A stretch of DNA of 31,880 nt. It comes from a virus. A program made the position numbers and the translations under genes. The stretch lies in IMG/VR virus record IMGVR_UViG_3300004460_000347, positions 1 through 31,880 of that record; one strand, given 5' to 3'. The notes under the pieces are model-generated. The model searched no databases and was not told the origin of the DNA. It was given only the letters and a program-made list of their open reading frames with translations. Positions 1 through 6,223 of the stretch are shown here, piece by piece (position 1 is the first letter of the stretch; each line of letters starts with the position of its first letter).

Positions 1-1
1 T

Positions 2-799
2 TTAGGTCACGACAATGTCGGAAAAACGTATTGGATTAATTGGTACTTTCTTACACTGGCACTTAAGCACAATTTAACGTTCTGCATTTGGAGTGGTGAG
101 AATCAGAAAGGACAAATCCTGCGTGATATGATACAGATGTACAGAGGTAAGCCGTTCAAAGAACTTAGCCATTCTCAAATTAGTGGAGATCTTGCATTTT
201 TAGAACAGTCGTTTATGTTCATTGACAATGCACAACTTTACAAACCTGCTGATATCTTAAAGCTATTTACAGAAAGTGGAGCAGATGTAGGATTGATAGA
301 CCCATTTACAGGACTTGATAGAGAAATGAGCTTTGCTGGTAATTACGAATTTATGAATCAAGCAAGACAATTTGTTAATCAAACAGGGATGACAATCTAC
401 ATAAACACGCACCCAAATACTGAATCAGGTAGAACAGGGAACTTGTATGCTGATGGAGAACTAAAAGGACATCTAAAAGCACCGTTAAAAGATCACATTG
501 AAGGAGGTAAAGCATTCTTAAACAGATGTGACGATATGATTGTTATCCATAGATTAATTAAACATCCTGAGTTAAAATACAAAACGTGGGTACAGATAGA
601 AAAGGTTAAGGATATGGAAACAGGAGGAAAACATACAGGAATGGATGAACCAGTTGTGTGTGATTTTAACAAAGGCATTGGATTTGAAATACACGGAAAA
701 GACCCTTTGAAACCTTACAGAGTAAAAGAACCATTTCAAGCAAAGATTACAATGACAGAGCAGAAGTTAAACGCATTAAAAAACACAAAATGGACATAG
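2..799 (+). CDS. RecA/DnaB-like ATPase (probable replicative helicase), C-terminal part
   Basis: The reading frame is open from base 2 and starts outside this end of the window. It opens with a Walker A motif GHDNVGKT at 5-28. A Walker-B-like strand (VGLIDPF, near 287-307) and a sensor-like TIYINTHPN segment follow, the layout of RecA-fold ATPases related to DnaB and RepA helicases. These normally unwind DNA at the phage replication fork. About 40 residues that usually precede Walker A in this family are encoded at 31750-31872, in the same frame if the sequence is circular. The TAG stop overlaps the next gene by 10 bases. The ATPase fold is clear. Helicase activity is inferred from the fold and from the replication and recombination genes on both sides. 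Confidence 0.8.
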   Translation, partial: LGHDNVGKTYWINWYFLTLALKHNLTFCIWSGENQKGQILRDMIQMYRGKPFKELSHSQISGDLAFLEQSFMFIDNAQLYKPADILKLFTESGADVGLIDPFTGLDREMSFAGNYEFMNQARQFVNQTGMTIYINTHPNTESGRTGNLYADGELKGHLKAPLKDHIEGGKAFLNRCDDMIVIHRLIKHPELKYKTWVQIEKVKDMETGGKHTGMDEPVVCDFNKGIGFEIHGKDPLKPYRVKEPFQAKITMTEQKLNALKNTKWT

Positions 800-1086
800 G
801 ATTAAAACTACTTTACATCAAAGGACTTATTCAAAAGAACATTTGGAAAGTAAAGCTAACAAGGGAAGAATTACAGGAAAAACGACCTGAAGCTGCAGCT
901 TACATAAACGGAGCTAGAGATACTGAGAACGATTTAAAGCAGGTGCAGTTAGCAATCGTTGAACTTGAGACAGAACTACGTTTACACGGACGAGAAATCA
1001 ACCGTTGTCTGCATATAAACGGAGAATTAAAGAAAAGAATTGAAGAACTAGAACACGAACTTAAACACCAAAATTTAGAATTATGA
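790..1086 (+). CDS. Small coiled-coil protein, unknown function
   Basis: 98 residues, start overlapping the end of the ATPase gene. The C-terminal half is rich in Glu, Leu, Lys and Arg with heptad spacing (around residues 45-95), which suggests a coiled coil. No enzymatic motif is visible. It ends in an ATGA overlap with the following gene, so it is probably translationally coupled in the early operon. It may be an accessory factor for the ATPase, but that rests on position only. Confidence 0.65.
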   Translation: MDIGLKLLYIKGLIQKNIWKVKLTREELQEKRPEAAAYINGARDTENDLKQVQLAIVELETELRLHGREINRCLHINGELKKRIEELEHELKHQNLEL

Positions 1087-1337
1087 GAAAAGAGCATAAG
1101 TTGGTTGCATTAGCAGCAGTATTACCAGTATTAGCAGATTGGATTGAAGATTTAAATGATCAATCAGTATTTAAACGAGACCTAAAAAGAAAAGCAAATA
1201 TGTTAATGCAAGAAATTAGAAGAGTAGATGATCAAATTTTAAGTATTTACGGAAAGAACAGAGAGCAAATCTACGAACAGCAGGTAGACTTACAGATTAG
1301 ATTCCGTCAATTTGTAGAATCAATAATTGTAGACTGA
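1083..1337 (+). CDS. Small helical protein, unknown function
   Basis: 84 residues, mostly charged helices after a hydrophobic N-terminal stretch (LVALAAVLPVLADW, about residues 7-20) that looks more like a buried helix than a membrane span. Both its start and its stop overlap neighbours as ATGA-type junctions, which places it firmly in the early operon. I do not recognise a family. Confidence 0.6.
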   Translation: MRKEHKLVALAAVLPVLADWIEDLNDQSVFKRDLKRKANMLMQEIRRVDDQILSIYGKNREQIYEQQVDLQIRFRQFVESIIVD

Positions 1338-1537
1338 TGAATCAAAATAGAATTTTTAGAGTAATTAAATTAATGGAATATTTACAAACTAAACCAAGAC
1401 CAATTTATGCAATGGTTAGATATTTACAAATTTCAGAACGATCAGTTTATCGTTATTTAAAAATGTATGAAAAATTAGGATATCAGTTAAACAAGGATAA
1501 GTTTAGTAAATATTCAATCACTAAATTACCGTTATGA
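1337..1537 (+). CDS. Small winged-helix DNA-binding protein
   Basis: 66 residues. The segment at about 8-50 (RVIKLMEYL, YAMVRYLQISERSVYRYLKMYEKLGY, given here in parts) has the spacing of an HTH of the DeoR/HTH_11 type: a helix, a turn near QISER, and a recognition helix SVYRYLKMYEKLG. There is no effector domain, so it could be a phage regulator or a recombination accessory factor. It overlaps both neighbours by a few bases. Confidence 0.65.
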   Translation: MNQNRIFRVIKLMEYLQTKPRPIYAMVRYLQISERSVYRYLKMYEKLGYQLNKDKFSKYSITKLPL

Positions 1538-2049
1538 GATGTAAAAAATGCAAACAAAAGTTTGAGCCTATCAGGTTTAATCATAAATACTGCTTACAAG
1601 ACGATTGCATAAGAGCTTTTGTAGCAGAGGTTAAAGAGAAAACGTGGAAAGAAACCAAAACACGAATGAAAACAGACCTAAAAACTACTCAGGATTGGTT
1701 AAAAGAAGCACAGGTAGTATTCAATCGTTTCATCAGAGAACGTGATCAAGGACAGTTATGTATTTCCTGCAACACAATACCAAAGAAAAAGAATGCAGGA
1801 CACTACTACTCACAGGGAGGACATTCAAACGTAAGATTTGACGAAGATAATGTTCACCTACAATGCGAAGCCTGCAATACTCACTTATCAGGTAACTTGC
1901 TTAACTATCAAATAGGCATAGAAAAACGAATTGGAGCAGAAAAACTAATTCAATTACAAGGTAAAGCTCACATTGAAAAACGCTGGAGTATAGAAGAACT
2001 AAAAAATATTATAAAAAAATATAAAGATTTAGTGCGAGATATGAAATAA
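1534..2049 (+). CDS. ninG: NinG-like recombination protein
   Basis: 171 residues, close to the length of lambda NinG (Rap), a structure-specific endonuclease that acts on recombination intermediates. Visible features are an N-terminal zinc-binding pattern (Cys3, Cys6, Cys20, Cys25), the segment DWLKEAQVVFNRFIRERD typical of the family, and a second Cys/His cluster: Cys76, Cys79, His90, His97, Cys111, Cys114, His117. It sits directly before an annealing protein and an exonuclease, which fits a phage recombination module. The start ATG overlaps the previous stop. Confidence 0.85.
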   Translation: MRCKKCKQKFEPIRFNHKYCLQDDCIRAFVAEVKEKTWKETKTRMKTDLKTTQDWLKEAQVVFNRFIRERDQGQLCISCNTIPKKKNAGHYYSQGGHSNVRFDEDNVHLQCEACNTHLSGNLLNYQIGIEKRIGAEKLIQLQGKAHIEKRWSIEELKNIIKKYKDLVRDMK

Positions 2050-2054
2050 TGTTA

Positions 2055-2062
2055 TATCTTTG
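2055..2062 (+). promoter_or_regulatory. Candidate Bacteroidetes -7 promoter element
   Basis: TATCTTTG matches TAnnTTTG and lies 22 bases before the chosen start of the annealing gene. No TTG is visible 17-23 bases upstream, so only half of the consensus is met. It would allow separate transcription of the recombination genes. Confidence 0.4.
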
Positions 2063-2084
2063 TATAAACAAAAACCAATTTATT

Positions 2085-2609
2085 ATGAAACATTTATTAA
2101 AAATTCAGGCAGAATTAAAATGTCCAAAAGGTAGTTTTAACGTATTTGGAAAGTACAAGTATCGAAGTGCTGAGCAGATTTTAGAATCGTTGAAACCTGT
2201 TCTACAAAAACACGGTTCTACATTAATTTTATCAGATGATATTGTTCAGGTAGGTAACAAGCTATTTTTAAAAGCTACAGCAACTCTAGTAGATGATAAA
2301 GATGAATTATCAGTAAGTGGATTTGCAGAGCTAGGAGAACATAAAGGAATGTCATCTGAACAATGTACAGGTACTGCATCAAGTTATGCACGTAAATACG
2401 CTTTAAACGGATTGTTCTTAATTGACGAAACGGAAAGTGATCCTGATTCCAAAGACAATACTCCAGTGCAACCAAAGAAACAAATACTAGACGCTAAAAG
2501 ATTTCAAGATGCCGTCAAAGCAGTAACAGAAGGAAAGATAACACGTGAGTATTTAGAAGCTAAGTTTACGTTAACAGAAGGTCAAATCGATATACTAAAC
2601 GCACTATGA
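2085..2609 (+). CDS. ERF-family single-strand annealing protein
   Basis: I place the start at 2085 (MKHLLKIQAELK), giving 174 residues, rather than the ATG at 2049. The family begins with this helix, and a promoter-like TATCTTTG lies between the two ATGs. The conserved ERF block is clear: an N-terminal YKYRSAEQILE segment and the SSYARKYALNGLF motif followed by an acidic ETESDPD stretch. ERF proteins bind single-stranded DNA and anneal complementary strands in phage recombination and genome circularisation. It is followed directly by the partner exonuclease. Confidence 0.88.
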   Translation: MKHLLKIQAELKCPKGSFNVFGKYKYRSAEQILESLKPVLQKHGSTLILSDDIVQVGNKLFLKATATLVDDKDELSVSGFAELGEHKGMSSEQCTGTASSYARKYALNGLFLIDETESDPDSKDNTPVQPKKQILDAKRFQDAVKAVTEGKITREYLEAKFTLTEGQIDILNAL

Positions 2610-3277
2610 AAGTTAGATGCTCTGCTATAGGAAAAATTATGTCAGCACCTCGTAATAAATCGGAGGTGCTTTCACAGACTGCAAAGACATATATTCACGA
2701 GATGGTGCTGCAGGATAAATACGGAATCAGAAAAGAGTTTAGCTCACGTTACACAGACAAAGGAAACGAAGTAGAAAACGAATCAATCAACCTAGTCAAC
2801 GAAGTTTTAGATGTAGGATTCATTTACAAAAACGAAGATTTTTACGAGAATGATTGGATTACAGGAACTCCCGATGTAAACACGGAGCAAGTATTACTAG
2901 ACGTAAAAAGCTCTTGGGATGGTTCTACCTTTCCGTTTTTTGAAACTGAGATACCTACAAAGGATTACTATTACCAACTGCAAGGTTATATGTGGCTAAC
3001 AGGTAAACAAGAGTCAATGTTATGTTACTGTTTAGTTGACACACCTGAATTAATGGTTGAGGACGAGATTAGACGCACTCACTGGAAACTTAATCTTATG
3101 GAAGAAAGCCTTGATTTAAGAGACGAAATCCAAAAGAAGCACATCTTTAGCCACATTCCTAAGAACAGACGTGTAAAGGTATTCTTTGTACAGAAAGACG
3201 AAGCAGTTATTGAACGTATAAAAGAGCAGGTAGAGCTTTGCAGAGAGTATTACAACACCTTAATAAATTTTTTATGA
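2606..3277 (+). CDS. YqaJ-like PD-(D/E)XK exonuclease
   Basis: 223 residues. The catalytic core is visible as TGTPD (Asp90) followed by LLDVKSSW (Asp99, Lys101), with an upstream KGNEVENES helix that carries the usual first-motif Glu. YqaJ and lambda-Exo type nucleases resect double-stranded ends to single strands. Paired with the ERF-type annealing protein directly upstream (ATGA overlap), this forms a two-component recombination system. The length is normal for the family. Confidence 0.85.
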   Translation: MKVRCSAIGKIMSAPRNKSEVLSQTAKTYIHEMVLQDKYGIRKEFSSRYTDKGNEVENESINLVNEVLDVGFIYKNEDFYENDWITGTPDVNTEQVLLDVKSSWDGSTFPFFETEIPTKDYYYQLQGYMWLTGKQESMLCYCLVDTPELMVEDEIRRTHWKLNLMEESLDLRDEIQKKHIFSHIPKNRRVKVFFVQKDEAVIERIKEQVELCREYYNTLINFL

Positions 3278-3495
3278 CACCACAAGAAAAAGCAAAAGAG
3301 TTAGTTACTAATATGCAAGTTGAACACGATATAGAAAAACAATGTTATTATTTTCATATGTCGTTAGAAAGTGCAAAGCGAAGTGCATTAATTGCAGTAA
3401 ATCAAATAGTAAAAGCAAATCCTAAAGAAGATAACAATAAAACTACTTCAATAGGTTATTGGATAGAAGTTGAATATGAAATACAAAAGTTATGA
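3274..3495 (+). CDS. Small EKAKEL-module protein, unknown function
   Basis: I start at 3274 (MTPQEKAKEL), whose ATG overlaps the exonuclease stop, rather than at the upstream in-frame ATG at 3238. This gives 73 residues. The same module (PxEKAKxL at the N-terminus, YWxxVxxE near the C-terminus) reappears as the C-terminal third of the gene at 4953-5501, so it is a mobile small domain in this genome. It has no recognised function and is probably coupled to the genes on either side. Confidence 0.7.
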   Translation: MTPQEKAKELVTNMQVEHDIEKQCYYFHMSLESAKRSALIAVNQIVKANPKEDNNKTTSIGYWIEVEYEIQKL

Positions 3496-3701
3496 ACCAA
3501 CTAATAGAAGACCAAATAGTAATACGTGTTTTAAGCCGTTTTGCTGAACGTTCGCAAGTAGGAATAAACAAGTACAAGACTACACTAGAACGAACTGATT
3601 TAAGCACGTTAGAATGGCTTACACACGCACAAGAGGAAGCTATGGACTTTGTGCTTTACTTGGAACGACTGAAAGACGAATTTAAAACAAAAGACAAATG
3701 A
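3492..3701 (+). CDS. Small helical protein, possibly MazG-like
   Basis: 69 residues with the pattern GINKYKTTL, EWLTHAQEEAMDFVLYLERL. The EE-x3-D pattern in the second helix recalls all-alpha nucleotide pyrophosphohydrolases (MazG-type) that bind Mg-NTP, and similar short proteins are common in phages. It lacks the full length of an active MazG domain, so the enzymatic role is uncertain. It overlaps both neighbours at ATGA junctions. Confidence 0.6.
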   Translation: MNQLIEDQIVIRVLSRFAERSQVGINKYKTTLERTDLSTLEWLTHAQEEAMDFVLYLERLKDEFKTKDK

Positions 3702-3892
3702 AAATAATAATTCAACAATACGAACACACGGTAACACACGAAGTACCTCACAATGATGTTGACCTTGATGAAGCAGTTAGAATGTGTGAAGGACTTTTGA
3801 GAGCAATTGGATACGATTTTACTGGCAACCTTGAGATAGTAAACGAGTGGAAAGATAACGATCAGTGGGAGGAACAAATCAATCAAGGATAA
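3698..3892 (+). CDS. Small acidic protein, unknown function
   Basis: 64 residues, strongly acidic at the C-terminus (NEWKDNDQWEEQ). No motif is recognised. The start overlaps the previous stop (ATGA). It is the last tightly packed gene before the repeat-rich accessory cluster begins at 3925. Confidence 0.6.
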   Translation: MKIIIQQYEHTVTHEVPHNDVDLDEAVRMCEGLLRAIGYDFTGNLEIVNEWKDNDQWEEQINQG

Positions 3893-3924
3893 GCACCAAT
3901 TTTCACCACATATATTAAATAGAA

Positions 3925-3950
3925 ATGATAACTAAACAACAAGAACAATG
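3925..3950 (+). repeat. Leader repeat copy 1 (MITKQQEQ mini-ORF)
   Basis: ATGATAACTAAACAACAAG plus AACAATG. It reads as the octapeptide MITKQQEQ followed by a TGA that overlaps the ATG of the gene at 3948. This is a full-length copy. Confidence 0.75.
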
Positions 3951-4229
3951 AAAACAGCAGTAGAATGGTTGGTAGATGAATTATATAAACAAGGAATAAG
4001 TTTATACACTCCCGAATTAATTGAAAAAGCCAAAGAAATGGAGAAGGAGCAGATAATAAATGCTTTTGGTGTTGGTTGCCAAGTTGAATCAACAAGACTA
4101 ATTGGTTATCATGATATGGCAGATGAATACTACAACGAAACCTTTAAACAACAAGAACAGTGCAAATGTGGTCAGCCAAAAGTTGGTGGATATAGTTGCC
4201 AAAGAACGGATTGTAATCAAAACCTTTAA
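3948..4229 (+). CDS. Small accessory protein with C-terminal Cys cluster
   Basis: 93 residues. The N-terminal TAVEWLVDELY and EKAKEMEKEQ segments recur inside the gene at 4953-5501. Residues 65-71 (TFKQQEQ) are encoded by a copy of the leader repeat, and after it comes a short tail with Cys72, Cys74, Cys84 and Cys89 that could bind one zinc ion. The protein therefore looks like an older small protein whose stop was lost, fusing it through the repeat to another small module. Function unknown. Confidence 0.65.
   Translation: MKTAVEWLVDELYKQGISLYTPELIEKAKEMEKEQIINAFGVGCQVESTRLIGYHDMADEYYNETFKQQEQCKCGQPKVGGYSCQRTDCNQNL
4138..4162 (+). repeat. Leader repeat copy 2, read through inside a gene
   Basis: AAACCTTTAAACAACAAG then AACAGTG, lying inside the gene at 3948 and translated as TFKQQEQ. 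The start codon position has become GTG. This marks a likely fusion joint. Confidence 0.7.
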
Positions 4230-4244
4230 ACAACAAGAACAATG
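4221..4244 (+). repeat. Leader repeat copy 3
   Basis: AACCTTTAAACAACAAG then AACAATG. The left half holds the last codons (Asn-Leu-stop) of the upstream gene, and the right end is the ATG of the gene at 4242. Confidence 0.75.
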
Positions 4245-4481
4245 AAAATAGTAGATAAATTTATAGAAAAAATATTATTTAAAAATTTTAGCAAAAGTAA
4301 AGCTCTTATTTTAAGTTTTAAAAAACAACAAGAAGAACTAAGAATTGGAAGACCTACTCCAGATATTGAAATTAAAGAAGCAATATATGAATGGATAACA
4401 CTTTTAAAAAAAGCTTTAGCTTACCAAGTTTTATGTGGAGTTCTTTTATTAGTAGTAATATTAATGTATTTTAACCTTTAA
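4242..4481 (+). CDS. Small protein with C-terminal membrane segment
   Basis: 79 residues. Residues about 58-77 (ALAYQVLCGVLLLVVILMYF) form one strong hydrophobic segment preceded by lysines, so the protein is probably anchored with its charged N-terminal part in the cytoplasm. Function unknown. It is flanked by leader repeats on both sides and ends in the same Asn-Leu-stop codons as its neighbours. Confidence 0.6.
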   Translation: MKIVDKFIEKILFKNFSKSKALILSFKKQQEELRIGRPTPDIEIKEAIYEWITLLKKALAYQVLCGVLLLVVILMYFNL

Positions 4482-4496
4482 ACAACAAAAACAATG
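4473..4496 (+). repeat. Leader repeat copy 4
   Basis: AACCTTTAAACAACAAA then AACAATG, one base different from copy 3. It joins the end of the gene at 4242 to the start of the small gene at 4494. Confidence 0.75.
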
Positions 4497-4643
4497 ACAA
4501 CACTAATTGGAATCTTCCTTATACTTAAGTCAGTAAGTAATGGAATAAAATCATTAAAACAAAAAGATATGGGAGCAAAAGCAGTAGAGTTACTAATGCT
4601 AATTGTTCATTTAGGATTTGGGATTTATTTATTAAACCTTTAA
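4494..4643 (+). CDS. Very small hydrophobic protein (49 aa)
   Basis: 49 residues beginning MTTLIGIFLILKSVSNG and ending in a second hydrophobic stretch, LLMLIVHLGFGIYLLNL. Two short membrane segments separated by a lysine-rich linker are likely. Support for a real gene comes from the leader repeat placed exactly at its ATG and the shared AAACCTTTAA end. Function unknown. Confidence 0.55.
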   Translation: MTTLIGIFLILKSVSNGIKSLKQKDMGAKAVELLMLIVHLGFGIYLLNL

Positions 4644-4683
4644 ACAACCAGAACAATAGTAACAATTAAAACAAAATAAAATG
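4635..4683 (+). repeat. Leader repeat copy 5, extended form
   Basis: AACCTTTAAACAACCAGAAC followed by AATAGTAACAATTAAA, an extension that ends at the ATG of the gene at 4681. The same extension, slightly diverged, follows copy 8. The usual ATG is replaced by ATAG here. Confidence 0.7.
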
Positions 4684-4929
4684 GAACAATTAGAAAGAGA
4701 AAGAGAACCTATGGTAGATCCATCTCCAATTAAAGAGTATAGACCATCTCGTGTTGAGGCATTACAACAGCATGAAATTAGAATTAGGTTTCTAAGTAGG
4801 GGGTGCATTGTCAGTGTAGGGTGTAAAGAGATTGCATTTCAAGATTTATCTGATGCAATTCATGAAATTAATAAGTATTTTACATGTCCTTATGAAACAC
4901 AACAAGAGTGGCGTGAGATTTTAGAGTAA
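4681..4929 (+). CDS. Small hypothetical protein
   Basis: 82 residues, charged N-terminus (REREPMVDPSP) and a compact-looking C-terminal part (residues 30-82). No motif is recognised. It is introduced by the extended leader repeat, which supports the ATG chosen. Confidence 0.6.
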   Translation: MEQLEREREPMVDPSPIKEYRPSRVEALQQHEIRIRFLSRGCIVSVGCKEIAFQDLSDAIHEINKYFTCPYETQQEWREILE

Positions 4930-4955
4930 ATGATAACTAAACAACAAGAAATATG
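4930..4955 (+). repeat. Leader repeat copy 6 (MITKQQEI mini-ORF)
   Basis: ATGATAACTAAACAACAAG then AAATATG. It encodes MITKQQEI, and its TGA stop again overlaps the ATG of the next gene (4953) even though the last codon differs. The overlap with the start codon is therefore retained. Confidence 0.75.
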
Positions 4956-5501
4956 AAACTATACGAGAATTTTATTAATGATGGCACTTTAACTAATTTT
5001 TATGGTGGCAAGACAGATAGTGGGTATAAATTACAAATTAACGGTGAAGAAAAAATGAAAGAGAAAGAATTAACGGCAGTAGAACAATTTTGGCAAGATG
5101 TGCAAGATATTTTACCATCAAGTGTAGATACTGAAATGGGAATCAAGTTAGTAAGAGCCTTTGAACAAGCCAAAGAAATGGAAAATTCTCAAGCGACAGA
5201 ATACGCAAAATGGTCTCTTGGTATTTATGAACTTCATGCGCGGTTTTTCACATTTTTAGAATGGATTAAAGATGAACCAAAAGACGAGCGACTAGCAATG
5301 AAACTATCACCAAAAGAAAAAGCAAAAGATTTACAAAATAAGTTTGGTGCAAGTTCTTCACCAAAAGTAGTTGATGAAATTATCAATGCTTTGGAAACTT
5401 ATGATGATGTAAATGATACTTTTGAGTTACAAAATATGGACGGTGACTTTAGGTATTGGGACAAAGTAAAACACGAACTAACTAAACAACAAGAACAATG
5501 A
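4953..5501 (+). CDS. Composite accessory protein built from two small modules
   Basis: 182 residues that look like a fusion. Residues 35-115 resemble the TAVEW protein at 3948 (LTAVEQFWQDV, FEQAKEMEN). Residues 116-182 restart with Met116 KLSPKEKAKDL and resemble the separate protein at 3274, including the YWDKVKHEL end. The last six residues, TKQQEQ, are encoded by a leader repeat whose TGA overlaps the next start. Function is unknown. Its interest lies in showing how these modules are shuffled. Confidence 0.65.
   Translation: MKLYENFINDGTLTNFYGGKTDSGYKLQINGEEKMKEKELTAVEQFWQDVQDILPSSVDTEMGIKLVRAFEQAKEMENSQATEYAKWSLGIYELHARFFTFLEWIKDEPKDERLAMKLSPKEKAKDLQNKFGASSSPKVVDEIINALETYDDVNDTFELQNMDGDFRYWDKVKHELTKQQEQ
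5476..5500 (+). repeat. Leader repeat copy 7, fused to upstream gene end
   Basis: AACTAACTAAACAACAAG then AACAATG. Here the mini-ORF has merged with the upstream gene, so the octapeptide tail (TKQQEQ-stop) is the C-terminus of that protein. It still hands over to the ATG at 5498. Confidence 0.75.
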
Positions 5502-5695
5502 AAACAAAACAAAGTGAAATTTCAGATAATTACCAAGTTGGTGATGTCTGCATATTTAAAAAGGCAGAAGAAGGACTCCCAAGAGTATTTACAACTCATA
5601 AAGTTGATATGGATTATGGTGTTGTTTATTTTTACAAACTTGATGGTGTTGAAGAAAGCATCGGAACTAGTTACATAAATAAAATTAACTTTTAA
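5498..5695 (+). CDS. Small hypothetical protein
   Basis: 65 residues. The YQVGDVCIF segment followed by alternating beta-like stretches suggests a small SH3-like or KOW-like barrel, but no family is recognised. It begins at a leader repeat. About 80 bases of non-coding sequence follow, holding an inverted repeat and copy 8. Confidence 0.6.
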   Translation: MKTKQSEISDNYQVGDVCIFKKAEEGLPRVFTTHKVDMDYGVVYFYKLDGVEESIGTSYINKINF

Positions 5696-5710
5696 ATCAA
5701 AATAATCATA

Positions 5711-5726
5711 TTGTTGGAGTCAACAA
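5711..5726 (+). promoter_or_regulatory. Short perfect inverted repeat
   Basis: TTGTTG-GAGT-CAACAA forms a perfect 6-bp inverted repeat in the gap between two small genes. There is no T tract after it, so it is more likely an operator or mRNA hairpin than a terminator. Confidence 0.35.
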
Positions 5727-5727
5727 A

Positions 5728-5778
5728 ATGATAACTAAACAACAAGAACAATAGTAACAATTAAACAAATATAAAATG
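5728..5778 (+). repeat. Leader repeat copy 8, extended form
   Basis: ATGATAACTAAACAACAAG, AACAATAG, then AACAATTAAACAAATATAAA up to the ATG at 5776. The mini-ORF MITKQQEQ ends in TAG and does not overlap the next gene. This is the same extension as in copy 5. Confidence 0.7.
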
Positions 5779-5931
5779 GAAAAACAAACATTTGAACAAG
5801 CAGTAAAGCCATTAATGAAATGGTTGAGTGAAAACAAAAACCCACACACGACAGCAATCGTTACAAGCAATGTAGCTGAATTAGTAGAAGGTGTTGAAGT
5901 AGTAAACACAGAAGAATTTTTAATTGATTAA
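5776..5931 (+). CDS. Small hypothetical protein (51 aa)
   Basis: 51 residues. An amphipathic N-terminal helix (TFEQAVKPLMKWL) is followed by beta-like strands (TTAIVTSNVAELVEG, VEVVNTEEF). The shape recalls short proteins found beside phage early genes, but I cannot name it. The start is fixed by the extended leader repeat. Confidence 0.6.
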   Translation: MEKQTFEQAVKPLMKWLSENKNPHTTAIVTSNVAELVEGVEVVNTEEFLID

Positions 5932-5942
5932 ATTTAAACAGA

Positions 5943-6185
5943 ATGGAAAACAAGTTAAACACAGGAGCAATCTTCAAAAACACGAACAAGAAAGCGGATA
6001 ACCACCCCGACTACAAAGGTAAAGTAAACGTAAATGGGAAAGAAATGGAAGTAGCTTTGTGGGTTAAGCAAGGTAAAGCAGGATCATTCTTTTCTGCAGC
6101 ATTCTCAGAGCCTTATGTAGCACCTGAGACAATGGAACGTAGACCAGTAAGTGATGCAATGGATGATGATGGGCTTCCTTTCTAA
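5943..6185 (+). CDS. SSB-like small protein with acidic C-terminal tail
   Basis: 80 residues. A small beta-rich body (NTGAIFKN, DYKGKVNVNGKEMEV, ALWVKQGKAG) is followed by an acidic tail that ends DDDGLPF. That tail closely resembles the DDDIPF end with which single-stranded-DNA-binding proteins recruit partners. It is shorter than a classical OB-fold SSB. A role in binding single-stranded DNA during replication or recombination is inferred from the tail and the setting. Confidence in the gene is high, and in the role moderate. Confidence 0.7.
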   Translation: MENKLNTGAIFKNTNKKADNHPDYKGKVNVNGKEMEVALWVKQGKAGSFFSAAFSEPYVAPETMERRPVSDAMDDDGLPF

Positions 6186-6223
6186 AATGGAAAACAAAAA
6201 CTACCTTTTTACGTTATATTAAT

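Noticed and set aside
5339-5346. TAAGTTTG as a promoter element inside the gene at 4953
   Set aside because: The octamer also appears inside other genes (for example near 14344 and 27181) where no promoter is needed, so alone it is not evidence.
3925-5778. CRISPR array or tandem repeat reading of the repeated AAACAACAAGAAC element
   Set aside because: Spacing is irregular (about 80 to 800 bases), the sequence between copies is coding, and copies sit at start codons.
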